Assembly: GCF_005576615.1 (NCBI RefSeq)
Contig: NZ_CP040332.1
Coordinates: 1-64,000, forward strand
DNA length: 64,000 nt
Reading direction: 5' to 3'
Origin: Natrinema versiforme
GTDB taxonomy: Archaea > Halobacteriota > Halobacteria > Halobacteriales > Natrialbaceae
Shown: piece after piece, positions 1 through 7,810 of the stretch
Layout: every line of letters starts with the position of its first letter
How positions within the stretch are numbered: position 1 is the first letter of the stretch
Position numbers and translations under genes: made by a program
The notes under the pieces: generated by a model
Database searches by the model: none
Seen by the model: the letters and a program-made list of their open reading frames with translations, nothing else
What the model was told of the DNA's origin: nothing

Positions 1-789
1 ACGCAAGGGCGAGTTCACGAAACTGCTTCCACCAGCGTCGTGAACGGACGAACGCACCGTATTTCCGCTTGAGCCGAGATTTCACCGTTTCGCTCTGGCT
101 CCGTGGCCATAGAGGTCGGTATCCAACCGAGCGTTCCACGCTTTCTGCAGTGAGGAGAACTCACGGTGTTTGATGAGTGGGCGAATCTCGCTCTCGCGTG
201 CTATTGCTCGAACCTGCTGGTCGTCGTATCCCTTGTCTCTAAGCAAAACTTCGACTTCAGTTGCATTGCGGTTGATGAGCGATGGTGCGATCTGAGTATC
301 GTGTTTTCGAGTTGTTGTGACATGGAGATCGAGGATCGCGCTTATTCTTGTATCGACTAAGAGCGTGACTTTCAGCTGCTGAATCGTCAACTTCGTTCGC
401 TTCGTGTAGTGTTTCGAGGTGTGGCTTCGGTCGAAGCCCGAGGCGTCGATTCCCGCAACACCGTTAGTCGGGAGCAGTGAAACAGAGAGATTGAGAAGCA
501 CCCGCCAGACTGCCATATCGAGTCTATCGAATGCTTTGCATAGCGTTGACGGGGTAGGAAGTTCGGTGAGGTTGATCGCGTTCCGAATACGAGACATTTC
601 GATGAGTTCGTCGAGGAGTGTTCGATAAGTCGTGTTCTTCCGAACTTTGAGACATAGCAGAACAACGTGCTGATGAAGCGTGTAGCGTTGTTTCGAGTGC
701 TTTGAAAAATATTGTGAGACTGCTCGCTGGGCAAGGTGAAATGCTTCCTCGCCAAATCGGAGCAACCGAGTCTTTGGGAGGGTCTGCAT
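1..789 (-). pseudogene. IS5-family transposase, frameshifted and running off the left edge
   Basis: The main frame (789 down to 82) encodes a DDE transposase of the haloarchaeal IS5 type: an N-terminal helical region, then GIDASGFDR (first catalytic Asp) and LLRDKGYDD (second Asp region). It ends early at GARAKR. In the next frame the expected continuation is present, SQSETVKSRLKRKYG with the catalytic Glu, then a WWKQFRELALA-like tail reaching the window edge. One base has been lost near position 105, between the second Asp and the Glu, so a normal full-length enzyme is not made unless frameshifting occurs. The family assignment rests on motif order and the terminal sequence at 820-841. The far end of the element is outside the window. 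Confidence 0.85.
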
Positions 790-817
790 TCACCCACACT
801 ATCGACTGAATCTGTAA

Positions 818-1306
818 CTCTCCAAGGATTTCAACAGAGCCCCGTTTTCCATATCAGGAGAAGAGTCAGTTACGTATACCGCTCGAGAGTTCGCCAATCA
901 CATCAACGAGGGTGTAAGGAAAGGATACTGGACAGTTCGGAAGCGCGCTGGCGAACTGGACTTTAATCTTACCGAGAAATGCCGCGAGCTTTTCAGCGCC
1001 AACAGCAATCGGGGCCTGCAGACACTCAGCCATTGCAACGGGAGGAATGAGAAAGACGGAGATACCATCTATCTCGACGACAACTCCTGGGAAGATATCG
1101 TCTTTGGAGGCTATGCCACAGCAGGTGTCTTGGAGATCGCTACCGCAATCGCGGGAGTGATTTTTGGGTTGTCGGTCGGTCCTGTCGCGCTTGCGGCCGC
1201 AGGGGTTATCGCAGGCCTTGGAGCACTCGCACTCCAGCAAGTAAATGAAGGATGTGGTGCCAAGATCGATGCGAATAGTCTGTCCGCACAACACTGTGAC
1301 TGCTAG
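818..1306 (+). pseudogene. 5'-truncated gene for a hydrophobic, Cys-tailed bacteriocin-like protein
   Basis: An open frame of 162 codons runs from the IS5 end to TAG at 1304-1306 without any usable start codon, so the gene's front was removed by the insertion. The remaining product has a polar, Arg/Lys-rich part (VRKGYWTVRKRAGELD), then an uninterrupted Gly/Ala/Val/Ile-rich hydrophobic stretch of about 40 residues starting near GGYATAGVLEIA. It finishes with a short Cys-containing tail (EGCGAKID ... QHCDC). This composition resembles membrane-active peptides or their precursors, such as halocins and circular bacteriocins, but I recognise no specific family. A terminator-like hairpin and a membrane protein gene follow. 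Function is inferred only from composition. Confidence 0.6.
820..841. repeat. Terminal inverted repeat (upstream end) of the IS5 element
   Basis: On the minus strand this end reads GGCTCTGTTGAAATCCTTGG, which I recognise as the type of terminus seen on haloarchaeal IS5 elements. It lies about 30 bp upstream of the transposase start. The reading frame of the truncated gene to its right becomes host-like exactly here, so 841/842 is taken as the insertion boundary. The partner repeat is off the left edge and cannot be checked. Confidence 0.6.
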
Positions 1307-1338
1307 GCTCCGTTAAAGTGGAGCTATAGACTGATATT

Positions 1339-1357
1339 CAGGGCGCGTATCGCCCTG
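1339..1357 (+). terminator. Hairpin followed by a T-rich run
   Basis: A 7-bp stem (CAGGGCG paired with CGCCCTG, five-base loop) lies 33 bp after the stop of the truncated peptide gene and is followed by TCTATTTATTTCTTTTA. T-rich runs terminate transcription in archaea; the hairpin may only protect the RNA end. Confidence 0.5.
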
Positions 1358-1450
1358 GTCTATTTATTTCTTTTAGATTATATTAGTATATAATTATATT
1401 AATGATGCATTCAGGCAATCTTTAGCCCCGTCAAGAATGACGTGTGTCAT

Positions 1451-2374
1451 ATGAACGATATTGAGCAGCCCACGGCCGTACCACCGGGCCAAGCGAACAC
1501 CCAGTTTGCCGTGCTCGCTGGATGCTACGTGGCTGCGCTCGTCGCGCCCACGCTGACTCTCTGGGCCGTCAAGTACGTGCAGATCCGCAGTCGCCTCCTG
1601 GCGCTCGGTGTGATGGGCGTAGTCGCTATCGTGGTCGGTGCTTCGACAGTGTCCGTCGCAGGGGACAACGAGGGACTCCTCTCGTGGCTGAACACGGGAT
1701 GGCTATCGTGGCTGTTCCCGGTTGCTGGGATCCTCCCGGTGATCGCCTACCATTTCAGTCTTATCGAGGTGTTCGCGACGTTGTTCGTCGAAGGGGCGTC
1801 GATCCCGGTCACGAGTCTCGTGGCGTCGATCGCGTTCGTCCTCGGGATCGTTGCAGCTTTCGTCGGTGAAATAGCCCTGCGTGCTGCCCGCAACCAGATC
1901 GCTTGCTCCGCCACGAGGGCCGAGGATCTGACGATCAAGTGGTCCGCCAAGTGGCCACGGTCGCACAAGCTGAATATCTTAGTGATCGTCGTACTCGCGG
2001 GTATCGGTCTCCTCGCGGTCCTCGCAGTCACGGTAGCGCCTGTATCGGTCGTATTTACTGGCCCCTTCGTCTTGGTACTCGTTCTTGTCACGAGGATGTT
2101 CCTCTCCGAACGAGAGTTCGAGCTGACTCTGGCCGGACTATCATACGCCCGGAGTGGAACACTTTATACTCACCGCCAGTTCCTCCCGTGGTCGGAGATC
2201 GAATCGTTCACGCTCTCCGACGATGCCGTCATACTCCATCGAGAGGGGCTGCTGCCCAGTATCCGGTTCTCACGGTCCGACATCCGGCCGGACGAGGAAG
2301 AGATTCTCGCCGCCCTCGAAGAGCATGTCAGTAGCAATCCCGATAGTTCACCGCAAGGCAATCGTCGATTCTGA
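1451..2374 (+). CDS. Multi-pass membrane protein with C-terminal PH-like domain
   Basis: The protein has about 307 residues. The first 220 contain five or six hydrophobic segments (for example ALGVMGVVAIVVGAS and LNILVIVVLAGIGLLAVLAV). The last 90 are soluble and resemble the PH-like domains of bacterial and archaeal membrane proteins (FELTLAGLSYARSG ... FLPWSEIESFTL). I chose ATG 1451; a GTG three codons upstream (1442) is the alternative. It lies 145 bp downstream of the truncated hydrophobic peptide gene on the same strand, so an immunity or export role for that peptide is possible but unproven. No catalytic motif is visible. Confidence 0.75.
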   Translation: MNDIEQPTAVPPGQANTQFAVLAGCYVAALVAPTLTLWAVKYVQIRSRLLALGVMGVVAIVVGASTVSVAGDNEGLLSWLNTGWLSWLFPVAGILPVIAYHFSLIEVFATLFVEGASIPVTSLVASIAFVLGIVAAFVGEIALRAARNQIACSATRAEDLTIKWSAKWPRSHKLNILVIVVLAGIGLLAVLAVTVAPVSVVFTGPFVLVLVLVTRMFLSEREFELTLAGLSYARSGTLYTHRQFLPWSEIESFTLSDDAVILHREGLLPSIRFSRSDIRPDEEEILAALEEHVSSNPDSSPQGNRRF

Positions 2375-2540
2375 CGCCGCCCCTCTCACGTTCTGCAGGC
2401 CAGCCGTTCCGAAGGGTCTCCCGGTCAAACGGGTACCACTTCGAGGCGCGAAATAGGGGCAACCTAGGTGTTACGGGTCCCAGGCGTACTGCCAGCTGCG
2501 GGGCGAAGGACACGTTACTGCTGTTGATTAGCCCGAATCC

Positions 2541-2548
2541 ATATAAAT
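2541..2548 (+). promoter_or_regulatory. TATA box of the truncated TnpB-like gene
   Basis: ATATAAAT lies about 30 bp upstream of the ATG at 2576, the spacing expected for a leaderless haloarchaeal transcript. The gene it would serve is broken after about 45 codons. Confidence 0.45.
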
Positions 2549-2575
2549 CATCAGGGGTCGTTTACCCGAATATCA

Positions 2576-2719
2576 ATGTCAGAGTCTGACCACACCACGG
2601 CTGGCACATCAACCAAGACGGTGACTCGGACGATCCGGTTCCGTCTCGAAACGAACTCGTCCGGACTGGCATCGAGGACTTTCAAGAGATGGCCCGGTTC
2701 ATACATCGTGTTCAGATAA
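2576..2719 (+). pseudogene. N-terminal fragment, probably of a TnpB-type protein
   Basis: The fragment starts with a short acidic leader followed by TKTVTRTIRFRLET, which resembles the beginning of haloarchaeal IS200/IS605 TnpB proteins. After about 30 codons the likely frame shifts by one base: ELVRTGIEDFQEMARFI is read in the neighbouring frame. The homology then stops where the 3' end of an IS6 transposase begins, near 2705. This looks like a TnpB gene cut by an IS6 insertion or deletion. The family call is from memory of related leaders and is tentative. Confidence 0.35.
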
Positions 2720-3346
2720 GCTGGTTCCATGCGAAGGCGAACGATCTGAGCCACTGATCAGCAGTTTCTGCCTGAGCGTTGCTAAAGCAGTTTGAGAATG
2801 AGGAGGCTCGACATTTTATCTCACGAAATACATGTTCGACACTGTTCCGATTTCCATGTCGTTCGTATCTGAAATCGAGGCCATGCCGTTGACAGGCATA
2901 GTTCAGCGCCTTGTCGCCATCGACGAAAAACACGGCATCATTGACGTTATGCTTCTCGAACAATTCCGTGAAGAACGAACTTGCACGACTTTGGTTCTAG
3001 CCGGCTCAAGCTTTGTATGGAGTAATTCGTTTGACTCTGGATCGACGGCAGCGTACAGCCAATACTGTTCATTGCCGAGTCGGATCACCGTCTCGTCTAC
3101 TGCGACGTGATCCGGATTTCGACAGGCGGTAGGCTGTAGATCTGCCTTGTGAACCCAGGTATGAACGGTCGATCGAGTCCGTTCAACACCGAACCTCTCG
3201 AGAACTCTAACAGTATTCAAAAGCGAGAGTCCGGCAAGATGGAGCTGAATACTGAGCTTCATCAACAGTCGCGGTGTTGCTTCGCGCTCCACAAAATCCA
3301 AGTCGATCTGGCCGATACTAGAGTTGAGACGTGCGTTTTCGGGCAT
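2712..3346 (-). pseudogene. IS6-family transposase with one frameshift
   Basis: Read from ATG 3346, the first part has the haloarchaeal IS6 N-terminus (MPENARLNSS ... DLDFVEREATP), the helix-turn-helix region, WVHKADLQP and the first catalytic Asp in DHVAVDETVIRL, then AAVDPESNELLHTKLEP. Near 2955 the frame changes. The continuation in the next frame has FFVDGDKALNYACQRHGLDF (second Asp), RHGNRNSVEHVFREIK (catalytic Glu) and the usual C-terminus WLRSFAFAWNQLI, ending at 2712. All catalytic residues survive, so the inactivation is recent. The expected right terminal repeat after the stop is not intact. Confidence 0.9.
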
Positions 3347-3490
3347 GAACCACTCAGAAAACGCTACGTCTCACTCCTTCAACCTTCTCTGAACACCACC
3401 CCGCTCACGCTCCCAACATTCATCAAATTCCGCCGCGTAACACTCGCTGAGTAGGTCTGCGAGCATCATCCTAAATTCACTCCACGACCT

Positions 3491-3526
3491 GCTCGCTTCT
3501 CAAACCGCGCTAACTAGACGGTGCCG
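3491..3526 (-). repeat. IS6-type terminal repeat, diverged copy
   Basis: On the minus strand this stretch begins GGCACCGTCTAGTTAGCGCG and continues into a GTTTGAGAAGCGAGCAGG-like segment. It matches the two better preserved ends at 3822-3847 and 6377-6402 with several differences. Its orientation fits the upstream end of the minus-strand transposase at 2712-3346, with about 145 bp between the repeat and the ATG. Confidence 0.6.
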
Positions 3527-3639
3527 TTTGAGAACAGTGATCACGAGGTAGTACTGTGTTATTCATACAACTTACCGAAGTAAGACATCTAAGTATCTTA
3601 GACCTCCTCTCCACTCAACCGAAAATTTCGGTCGGTCTA

Positions 3640-3780
3640 CCCACGGTACTGATCCGGCGGCTGAGTTTCTGCATCGGCACCGTGAGAAACACAATCTCTC
3701 GGATGCTGAGTTTCTTGTCGATCAATTATCACAGACCGCATCAAGCGCTCGACGGAAACACGCCAGCTGAGGAGGTTTAG
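3640..3780 (+). pseudogene. Transposase remnant with internal deletion
   Basis: One frame reads HGTDPAAEFLHRHREK, then LSDAEFLVD, the region of the second catalytic Asp in a haloarchaeal IS6-like transposase. The next recognisable piece is the extreme C-terminus, NYHRPHQALDGNTPAEEV before TAG, in a different frame. The 80 or so residues normally between them, including the catalytic Glu, are missing. The stop is immediately followed by AACTAGACAGTGC, which matches the terminal repeat type of these elements. The same C-terminus occurs at 18745-18850. Confidence 0.65.
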
Positions 3781-3821
3781 AACTAGACAGTGCTCCTCTG
3801 GACAAGATTTCTCACAACCTG

Positions 3822-3847
3822 CTCGTTTTTCAAACTGGCTCAACTAG
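3822..3847 (-). repeat. 26-bp inverted repeat, left copy
   Basis: The reverse complement of this stretch is identical to 6377-6402 at 25 of 26 positions; the one difference is A versus G after GTTTGA. It is an IS6-type element end (CTAGTTGAGCCAGTTTGA core). Its orientation means the element body lay to the left, so the 2.5 kb up to the right copy lies between two outward-extending element ends. Confidence 0.8.
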
Positions 3848-3897
3848 AAGTTCGAAAGTCTATTTTTATCTCCATAATGATGATGGATATAGAAACC

Positions 3898-4107
3898 ATG
3901 AGACAGATATACGACCATATTGATAATTAGGTAGAAAATCTATCTCGTAGTAAATCTGCCGTTCTTGCCGGTGTTTTATCTGCTCTCGGATATTTTGTAC
4001 TCGCGACGTTACTAAAGGTAGAGCCACCACCAATTCCTGGAGGCATTTCTCTGGGTATTATGGTGATGATAACGACTTATCTTCTCACCTTTAGACACAA
4101 GGAGTAG
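3898..4107 (+). pseudogene. Small membrane protein with premature TAG at codon 11
   Basis: ATG 3898 opens a frame of 69 codons interrupted only by TAG at 3928-3930. Before the stop it reads MRQIYDHIDN and after it VENLSRSKSAVLAGVLSALG, followed by a second hydrophobic segment (ISLGIMVMITTYLLTF). I recall small haloarchaeal membrane proteins beginning in this way with Trp at the stop position, so TGG to TAG is likely. No alternative ATG or GTG follows closely. Its function is unknown. It lies inside the stretch bracketed by the 26-bp inverted repeat. Confidence 0.55.
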
Positions 4108-4257
4108 TAGGGATGGAGGACTGTCAACGTTAGTTGTGGAGAGTGGCGAAGACTCTGAGATCGACTCCGTAGAATGTGTTAAGTTTTTATACGGTACTCA
4201 AGGTAGTATGCAGATAAGGTTGAAGGAGTGAGAAGCTTGATATTTTCAAACTGAGCT

Positions 4258-4910
4258 ATGCTCGAAAACGCATTCCTCACACCCGTTATCAGTTAACTCA
4301 ACTTGGCTTTTGTGGGACGTAAAGCAACACCACAACTGTTGATGAGGCTCAGTATTTCGATCGAACTTACTGAACTCTTGCTTTTGAACACTGTTAGAAA
4401 TACTTATATGTACGGTGTTGAATAGGCTCAATCGACTGTTCATAACTGGGTTCACAGGGCCGGTCTCCAGTTCAACACCTATCGAAATTCGATCACGTCG
4501 CGGTTGACGAGACAGTGATCCGGCTCGGCGATGAGCAATATTGGCTGTACGCCGCTGTCGAACCAGATTCAAACGAATTACTCCATACAAAACTCAAGTC
4601 GACTCGAAACGAGGTTATCGTAAGTACGCTCTTCACGGAATTACGCAAAAAACACATAACGCCGTCTTTCTTGTCAATTGAGACGATTCACTGGACTATG
4701 CCTGTCACCGACATGGCCTCAATTCCAGATACAAACGACATGAGAATTCAAACATCATTGAACTTGCTTTTCGGGAGATAAAACGTCGAACCTCCCTTTC
4801 TCAACTTGCGCAGAAACTGCTGATCAGTGACTCAGATTGTTCGTCTTCGCATAGAACTAGCTTATCTAGACACGATGCGTTCATATCTGAACAGGCCGAC
4901 CAGACATAGA
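4258..4910 (+). pseudogene. Heavily decayed IS6-family transposase
   Basis: Pieces of the IS6 transposase can be followed in order across several frames: MLENAFLTP, VGRKATPQLLMRLS, STVHNWVHRAGLQFN, DHVAVDETVIRLGDEQYWLY (first catalytic Asp), ELLHTKLKSTR, then AYLDT-like DNA corresponding to the WLRSFAFAWNQLI tail but with stop codons in it. A degenerate terminal repeat (GACCAGACA) lies near 4900. There are at least four frameshifts or stops, so this is an old copy compared with the one at 2712-3346. Confidence 0.8.
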
Positions 4911-5099
4911 TGAATAACTGACACTCCACATTCGAGCGTTACAGTAGTCTAAACAAGAGTATACCACTTTCAGACAACCGAAATTTGCTGCGATCGGTAA
5001 AAACTGGATATGGATCGAACGAATAAAAACAGTTGTAAGGCGTGTGAACTTGAGACGCTCACTCCTGTGCCTATCGACACAGTTCTGACGATTCTTTGT

Positions 5100-5360
5100 T
5101 CAGCATGTAGGATTCCACCAGCTACAGTCATCACAATCACTACAAGGTGCTGATGCAATCGGGAGATCGTTATCCCGCATATCACAGCCCCCACAAACAT
5201 TCTCCGGATCAGTCACAGTCTCATTCTGGATGATAGCACAAATAATTCCGATCGCGACCGGACAGGCAAGTGGACCAACACCAGTCGAGGATGTGATGGC
5301 TGCACAAGCAACAGTTCCCTCTAGTGCACATGAACCTGTATTAAGAATATAAGTTACCAT
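5100..5360 (-). CDS. Halocin C8-like cysteine-rich peptide (N-terminus unresolved)
   Basis: The 86-codon frame from ATG 5360 is extremely Cys-rich and hydrophobic. The same frame stays open upstream to a TGA at 5439-5441 and includes DGWGCKACKDM, but has no start codon there. With that extension there are 12 cysteines: GCKAC, then NTGSCALEGTVACAA, a hydrophobic PLACPVAIGIICAII segment, and VCGGCD and CSDCDDC near the end. The opening GC-x-AC followed by alternating Cys and Ala/Gly-rich hydrophobic runs resembles the mature peptide of halocin C8, which is cut from the C-terminus of a long precursor. The precursor's Tat leader and immunity part are not visible here. The gene may be the surviving 3' part of a halocin gene. 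Confidence 0.6.
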   Translation of the reverse strand: MVTYILNTGSCALEGTVACAAITSSTGVGPLACPVAIGIICAIIQNETVTDPENVCGGCDMRDNDLPIASAPCSDCDDCSWWNPTC

Positions 5361-5536
5361 GTCCTTACATGCTTTACAACCCCAGCCATCACCTGTTGAT
5401 GCTGGTCGTGCACCAGTTGTTGATAGCTTCGCGACTATTCATGCCGGGGATTCCCATACCGTGTTGGGATAGCAGGACTGGATGATCAGTAGATAACATA
5501 GCCGAACTTATGTTCTTTCAATATAAACTGCTAGCA

Positions 5537-6196
5537 ATGAAACTCTTAGATAATAAGAAGAGAGCTCGAATCTTCTATAAGTACCTCTCGAAAGTATACG
5601 ATCACGTGAATAAGGTGAATTGGAACGACGAGATGCGTTCGGAAGCGCTCGAGTGGCTAGACTTTGGTGACAACGATAAAGCACTCGATGTCGGATGTGG
5701 AACTGGTTTTGGCACTGCTGGATTACTGGACCATGCCGAAGACGTCTATGCGCTTGACCAAAGCATCCACCAGATGGAGAAAGCTTTTGAGAAGTTCGGA
5801 AAGCATGACCAAGTGAACTTCCACAGGGGCGACGCTGAACGGCTTCCCTTCGCGGACAACACCTTTGATATCGTCTGGTCTTCTGGATCGATCGAATACT
5901 GGCCACACCCAGTGCAAGGTCTCAAAGAAATACGCCGCGTGACGAAACCAGGCGGGCAGGTGCTTGTCATCGGGCCAGACTATCCGTCCAATCCGATCTT
6001 GAAACGTGTTGCTGACGCTATTATGCTGTTTTATGATACGGACAAAGCCGACCAAATGTTCACCCAGGCCGGCTATACAACGTTCCAACACCATATTCAG
6101 CAAGCTACATCTCGAAGCCCTCGCGCGATCACGACCGTTGCACGTGTGCCTGCTGAAAAGAGACAAACCGACGAGTCCATCACTGCCTCGCCATAA
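5537..6196 (+). CDS. Class I SAM-dependent methyltransferase (quinone-methyltransferase-like)
   Basis: A 219-residue protein has the Rossmann SAM motif LDVGCGTGFGT (around residue 55), the acidic loop YALDQSIHQM, the GDAERLPFADNTFD motif and the IRRVTKPGGQVLVIGP motif typical of MenG/UbiE-like enzymes. Proteins of this type methylate prenylated quinone precursors, but other small-molecule acceptors are possible. ATG 5537 (MKLLDNKKRARIFYKYLSKV) is preferred over the in-frame ATG at 5510 because family members begin near this point. It lies head-to-head with the Cys-rich peptide gene inside the bracketed 2.5 kb stretch. Confidence 0.8.
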   Translation: MKLLDNKKRARIFYKYLSKVYDHVNKVNWNDEMRSEALEWLDFGDNDKALDVGCGTGFGTAGLLDHAEDVYALDQSIHQMEKAFEKFGKHDQVNFHRGDAERLPFADNTFDIVWSSGSIEYWPHPVQGLKEIRRVTKPGGQVLVIGPDYPSNPILKRVADAIMLFYDTDKADQMFTQAGYTTFQHHIQQATSRSPRAITTVARVPAEKRQTDESITASP

Positions 6197-6376
6197 TCAT
6201 CGCCGAGTGGATTGCTTGCTTTCAGCACCCGCAGCAGTCGAACGTCACCTGTCTTGACGTGCCGCATCCAACCACAACCGTTCCAACTGTACGTCACGAG
6301 ACCCGTGCTTGCTTGATTCTTGGCTCGACAGAATGTTGCGTGATACTAAGTAACAGATCAGTTGAATAGATACTGT

Positions 6377-6402
6377 CTAGTTGAGCCAGTTTGAGAAACG
6401 AG
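6377..6402 (+). repeat. 26-bp inverted repeat, right copy
   Basis: This copy (CTAGTTGAGCCAGTTTGA core followed by GAAACGAG) is the partner of 3822-3847. It is preceded by TACTGT, matching the GGCACTGT outer end of these IS6-type elements. No transposase follows it; the element body to the right has been lost. The 6197-6645 stretch holds nothing else I recognise. Confidence 0.75.
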
Positions 6403-6645
6403 ACACGTTCCGGGTGAAGCCAACGCAACAACTGTTAACAGGCTTACAGACTGGCGAGAGAGCTACCAGCTGTCAGTAGTATTGTCTGTTGTTAGTTGCC
6501 TATCGCAGTGTAATTTTGCCAGAATATGTCGTGAACGTCACCGGGAATACAGAAGAAGTGACACGTACACTCAGTCTCACCTACTCAGGAAACTATTCCC
6601 CGAAACAAGAATTATATCGGTAGCCACACAAGATCGAGTATAGCC

Positions 6646-7173
6646 AATACAGAGCCTCCAGATGATCCCCCATCCTTTGAGGATGCGTTTCGTGACGATG
6701 ACGTTGAACAGCGCATCTGTGGAACAATTCTTCAGACTCGCGAGCCTGCAACAGCGAGCGCTATCGCAGAGCAAGCCGAGTGCGACCCAAAGACAGCTCG
6801 AAAATATCTAGGCTGGTTCAGCGACCTCGGAATCGTCACGCGCCACGATGGCCATCCGACGACCTACGAGCGCAATGATGCATATTTCCAGTGGCGGCGC
6901 ATCAACCAACTTGCTGCCGAGCACACCATCGACGAACTCCAAGAGCACGTCCGTACCCTTACGACACGGATTACCGAGTACGAAAAAACGTACGATGCCA
7001 CAACGCCGGCAGCCGTCGACGCCGTCAATGCTGCAGAGACGAGCGACGAACGAACAATCGATGATGTGTATAGCGACCTTGCCGACTGGGCGACCGCTCG
7101 AGATGAGCGCAAGCGCTACGAACGCGCCCGTCAGCAACGTGCTGGCGCTGAGACCGACCACGCTTCCGGGTAA
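6646..7173 (+). CDS. Winged-HTH regulator, candidate antitoxin; standard start codon missing
   Basis: The frame encodes about 170 residues beginning TEPPDDPPSFEDAFRDDDVE, then a winged helix-turn-helix (TASAIAEQAECDPKTARKYL ... LGIVTRHDG) and a charged helical C-terminus (ELQEHVRTLTTRITEYEK). Related haloarchaeal proteins, as I recall them, start MTEPPDDPP. Here the codon before Thr is AAT, and no ATG, GTG or TTG exists in frame back to the TGA near 6560. The start has therefore been lost or is non-canonical. The next gene begins 8 bp after the stop, so the two form an operon. The arrangement resembles TumA/TumE-type toxin-antitoxin pairs. Confidence 0.7.
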   Translation, partial: NTEPPDDPPSFEDAFRDDDVEQRICGTILQTREPATASAIAEQAECDPKTARKYLGWFSDLGIVTRHDGHPTTYERNDAYFQWRRINQLAAEHTIDELQEHVRTLTTRITEYEKTYDATTPAAVDAVNAAETSDERTIDDVYSDLADWATARDERKRYERARQQRAGAETDHASG

Positions 7174-7181
7174 TCCCATCG

Positions 7182-7607
7182 ATGACGCCGCCTGCAGGAG
7201 ATGGACGTAGCCCCGCACCGATCGACCGCCCAGTTCTCGAGTTTCTCCAGACACGTCTCCAAGCTACTGCTCAGGTCGCTCGAGCGACTATTACGGATGC
7301 GAGTGGACATCTCGAGCTCCGTGTGATACTCGCACCATCGTACTATCCCGAACCCGTAGAGGAGGTGACTCTCACTGTTCGCTGGTATACGAACGACGAT
7401 TTCAAAATTCAGTACCAAGAGGTGCATCCGGATCACGCCTGGGAGTGCCGGTGGGACCGGCATCCGAATTCTCACAATACGCGAGATCACTTTCATCCTC
7501 CGTCCACTGCCCCGACACTCGGCGAGGACGAATCATGGCCAAGCGATCATCGGGATGTACTGCGGCTCGTCCTCAATGCCGTCGAAGAACGAATTACCAA
7601 GTTGTAG
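7182..7607 (+). CDS. TumE-like candidate toxin
   Basis: A 141-residue protein. The second half has a mixed His/Asp/Trp pattern (YQEVHPDHAWECRWDRHP, then NTRDHFHPP) that recalls the His-rich core of the TumE toxin family, and the C-terminus is a helix (DVLRLVLNAVEERI). It starts 8 bp downstream of the winged-HTH gene, giving the regulator-first order common for such pairs. The toxin assignment is inference from gene arrangement and the His motif. A conserved haloarchaeal hypothetical protein without toxicity remains possible. Confidence 0.6.
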   Translation: MTPPAGDGRSPAPIDRPVLEFLQTRLQATAQVARATITDASGHLELRVILAPSYYPEPVEEVTLTVRWYTNDDFKIQYQEVHPDHAWECRWDRHPNSHNTRDHFHPPSTAPTLGEDESWPSDHRDVLRLVLNAVEERITKL

Positions 7608-7714
7608 GACGAGTAAGCCATCAGTGATGGCAGCTTTTCTGCGCCAAAGTGGATTCTCTCACCCGCTTCCAACGTGACCCTCACGTACTACGTGTACGAA
7701 CTGACCGGGTTACG

Positions 7715-7764
7715 CGTCGTGTTCAGAGTACCTGCTTCCATGTCACCGCGAATGAACTGAGTCA
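7715..7764 (-). pseudogene. Last codons of an IS6-type transposase
   Basis: On the minus strand this short stretch encodes LSSFAVTWKQVL and a stop, then AACACGACG. This aligns codon for codon with the IS6 C-terminus at 2712 (WLRSFAFAWNQLI, then AACACGATG). Only about 50 bp survive. Confidence 0.4.
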
Positions 7765-7810
7765 CCGATAAACAATTCTTATGCGCGCCGAGTCGATTCC
7801 TTGAGACAGG

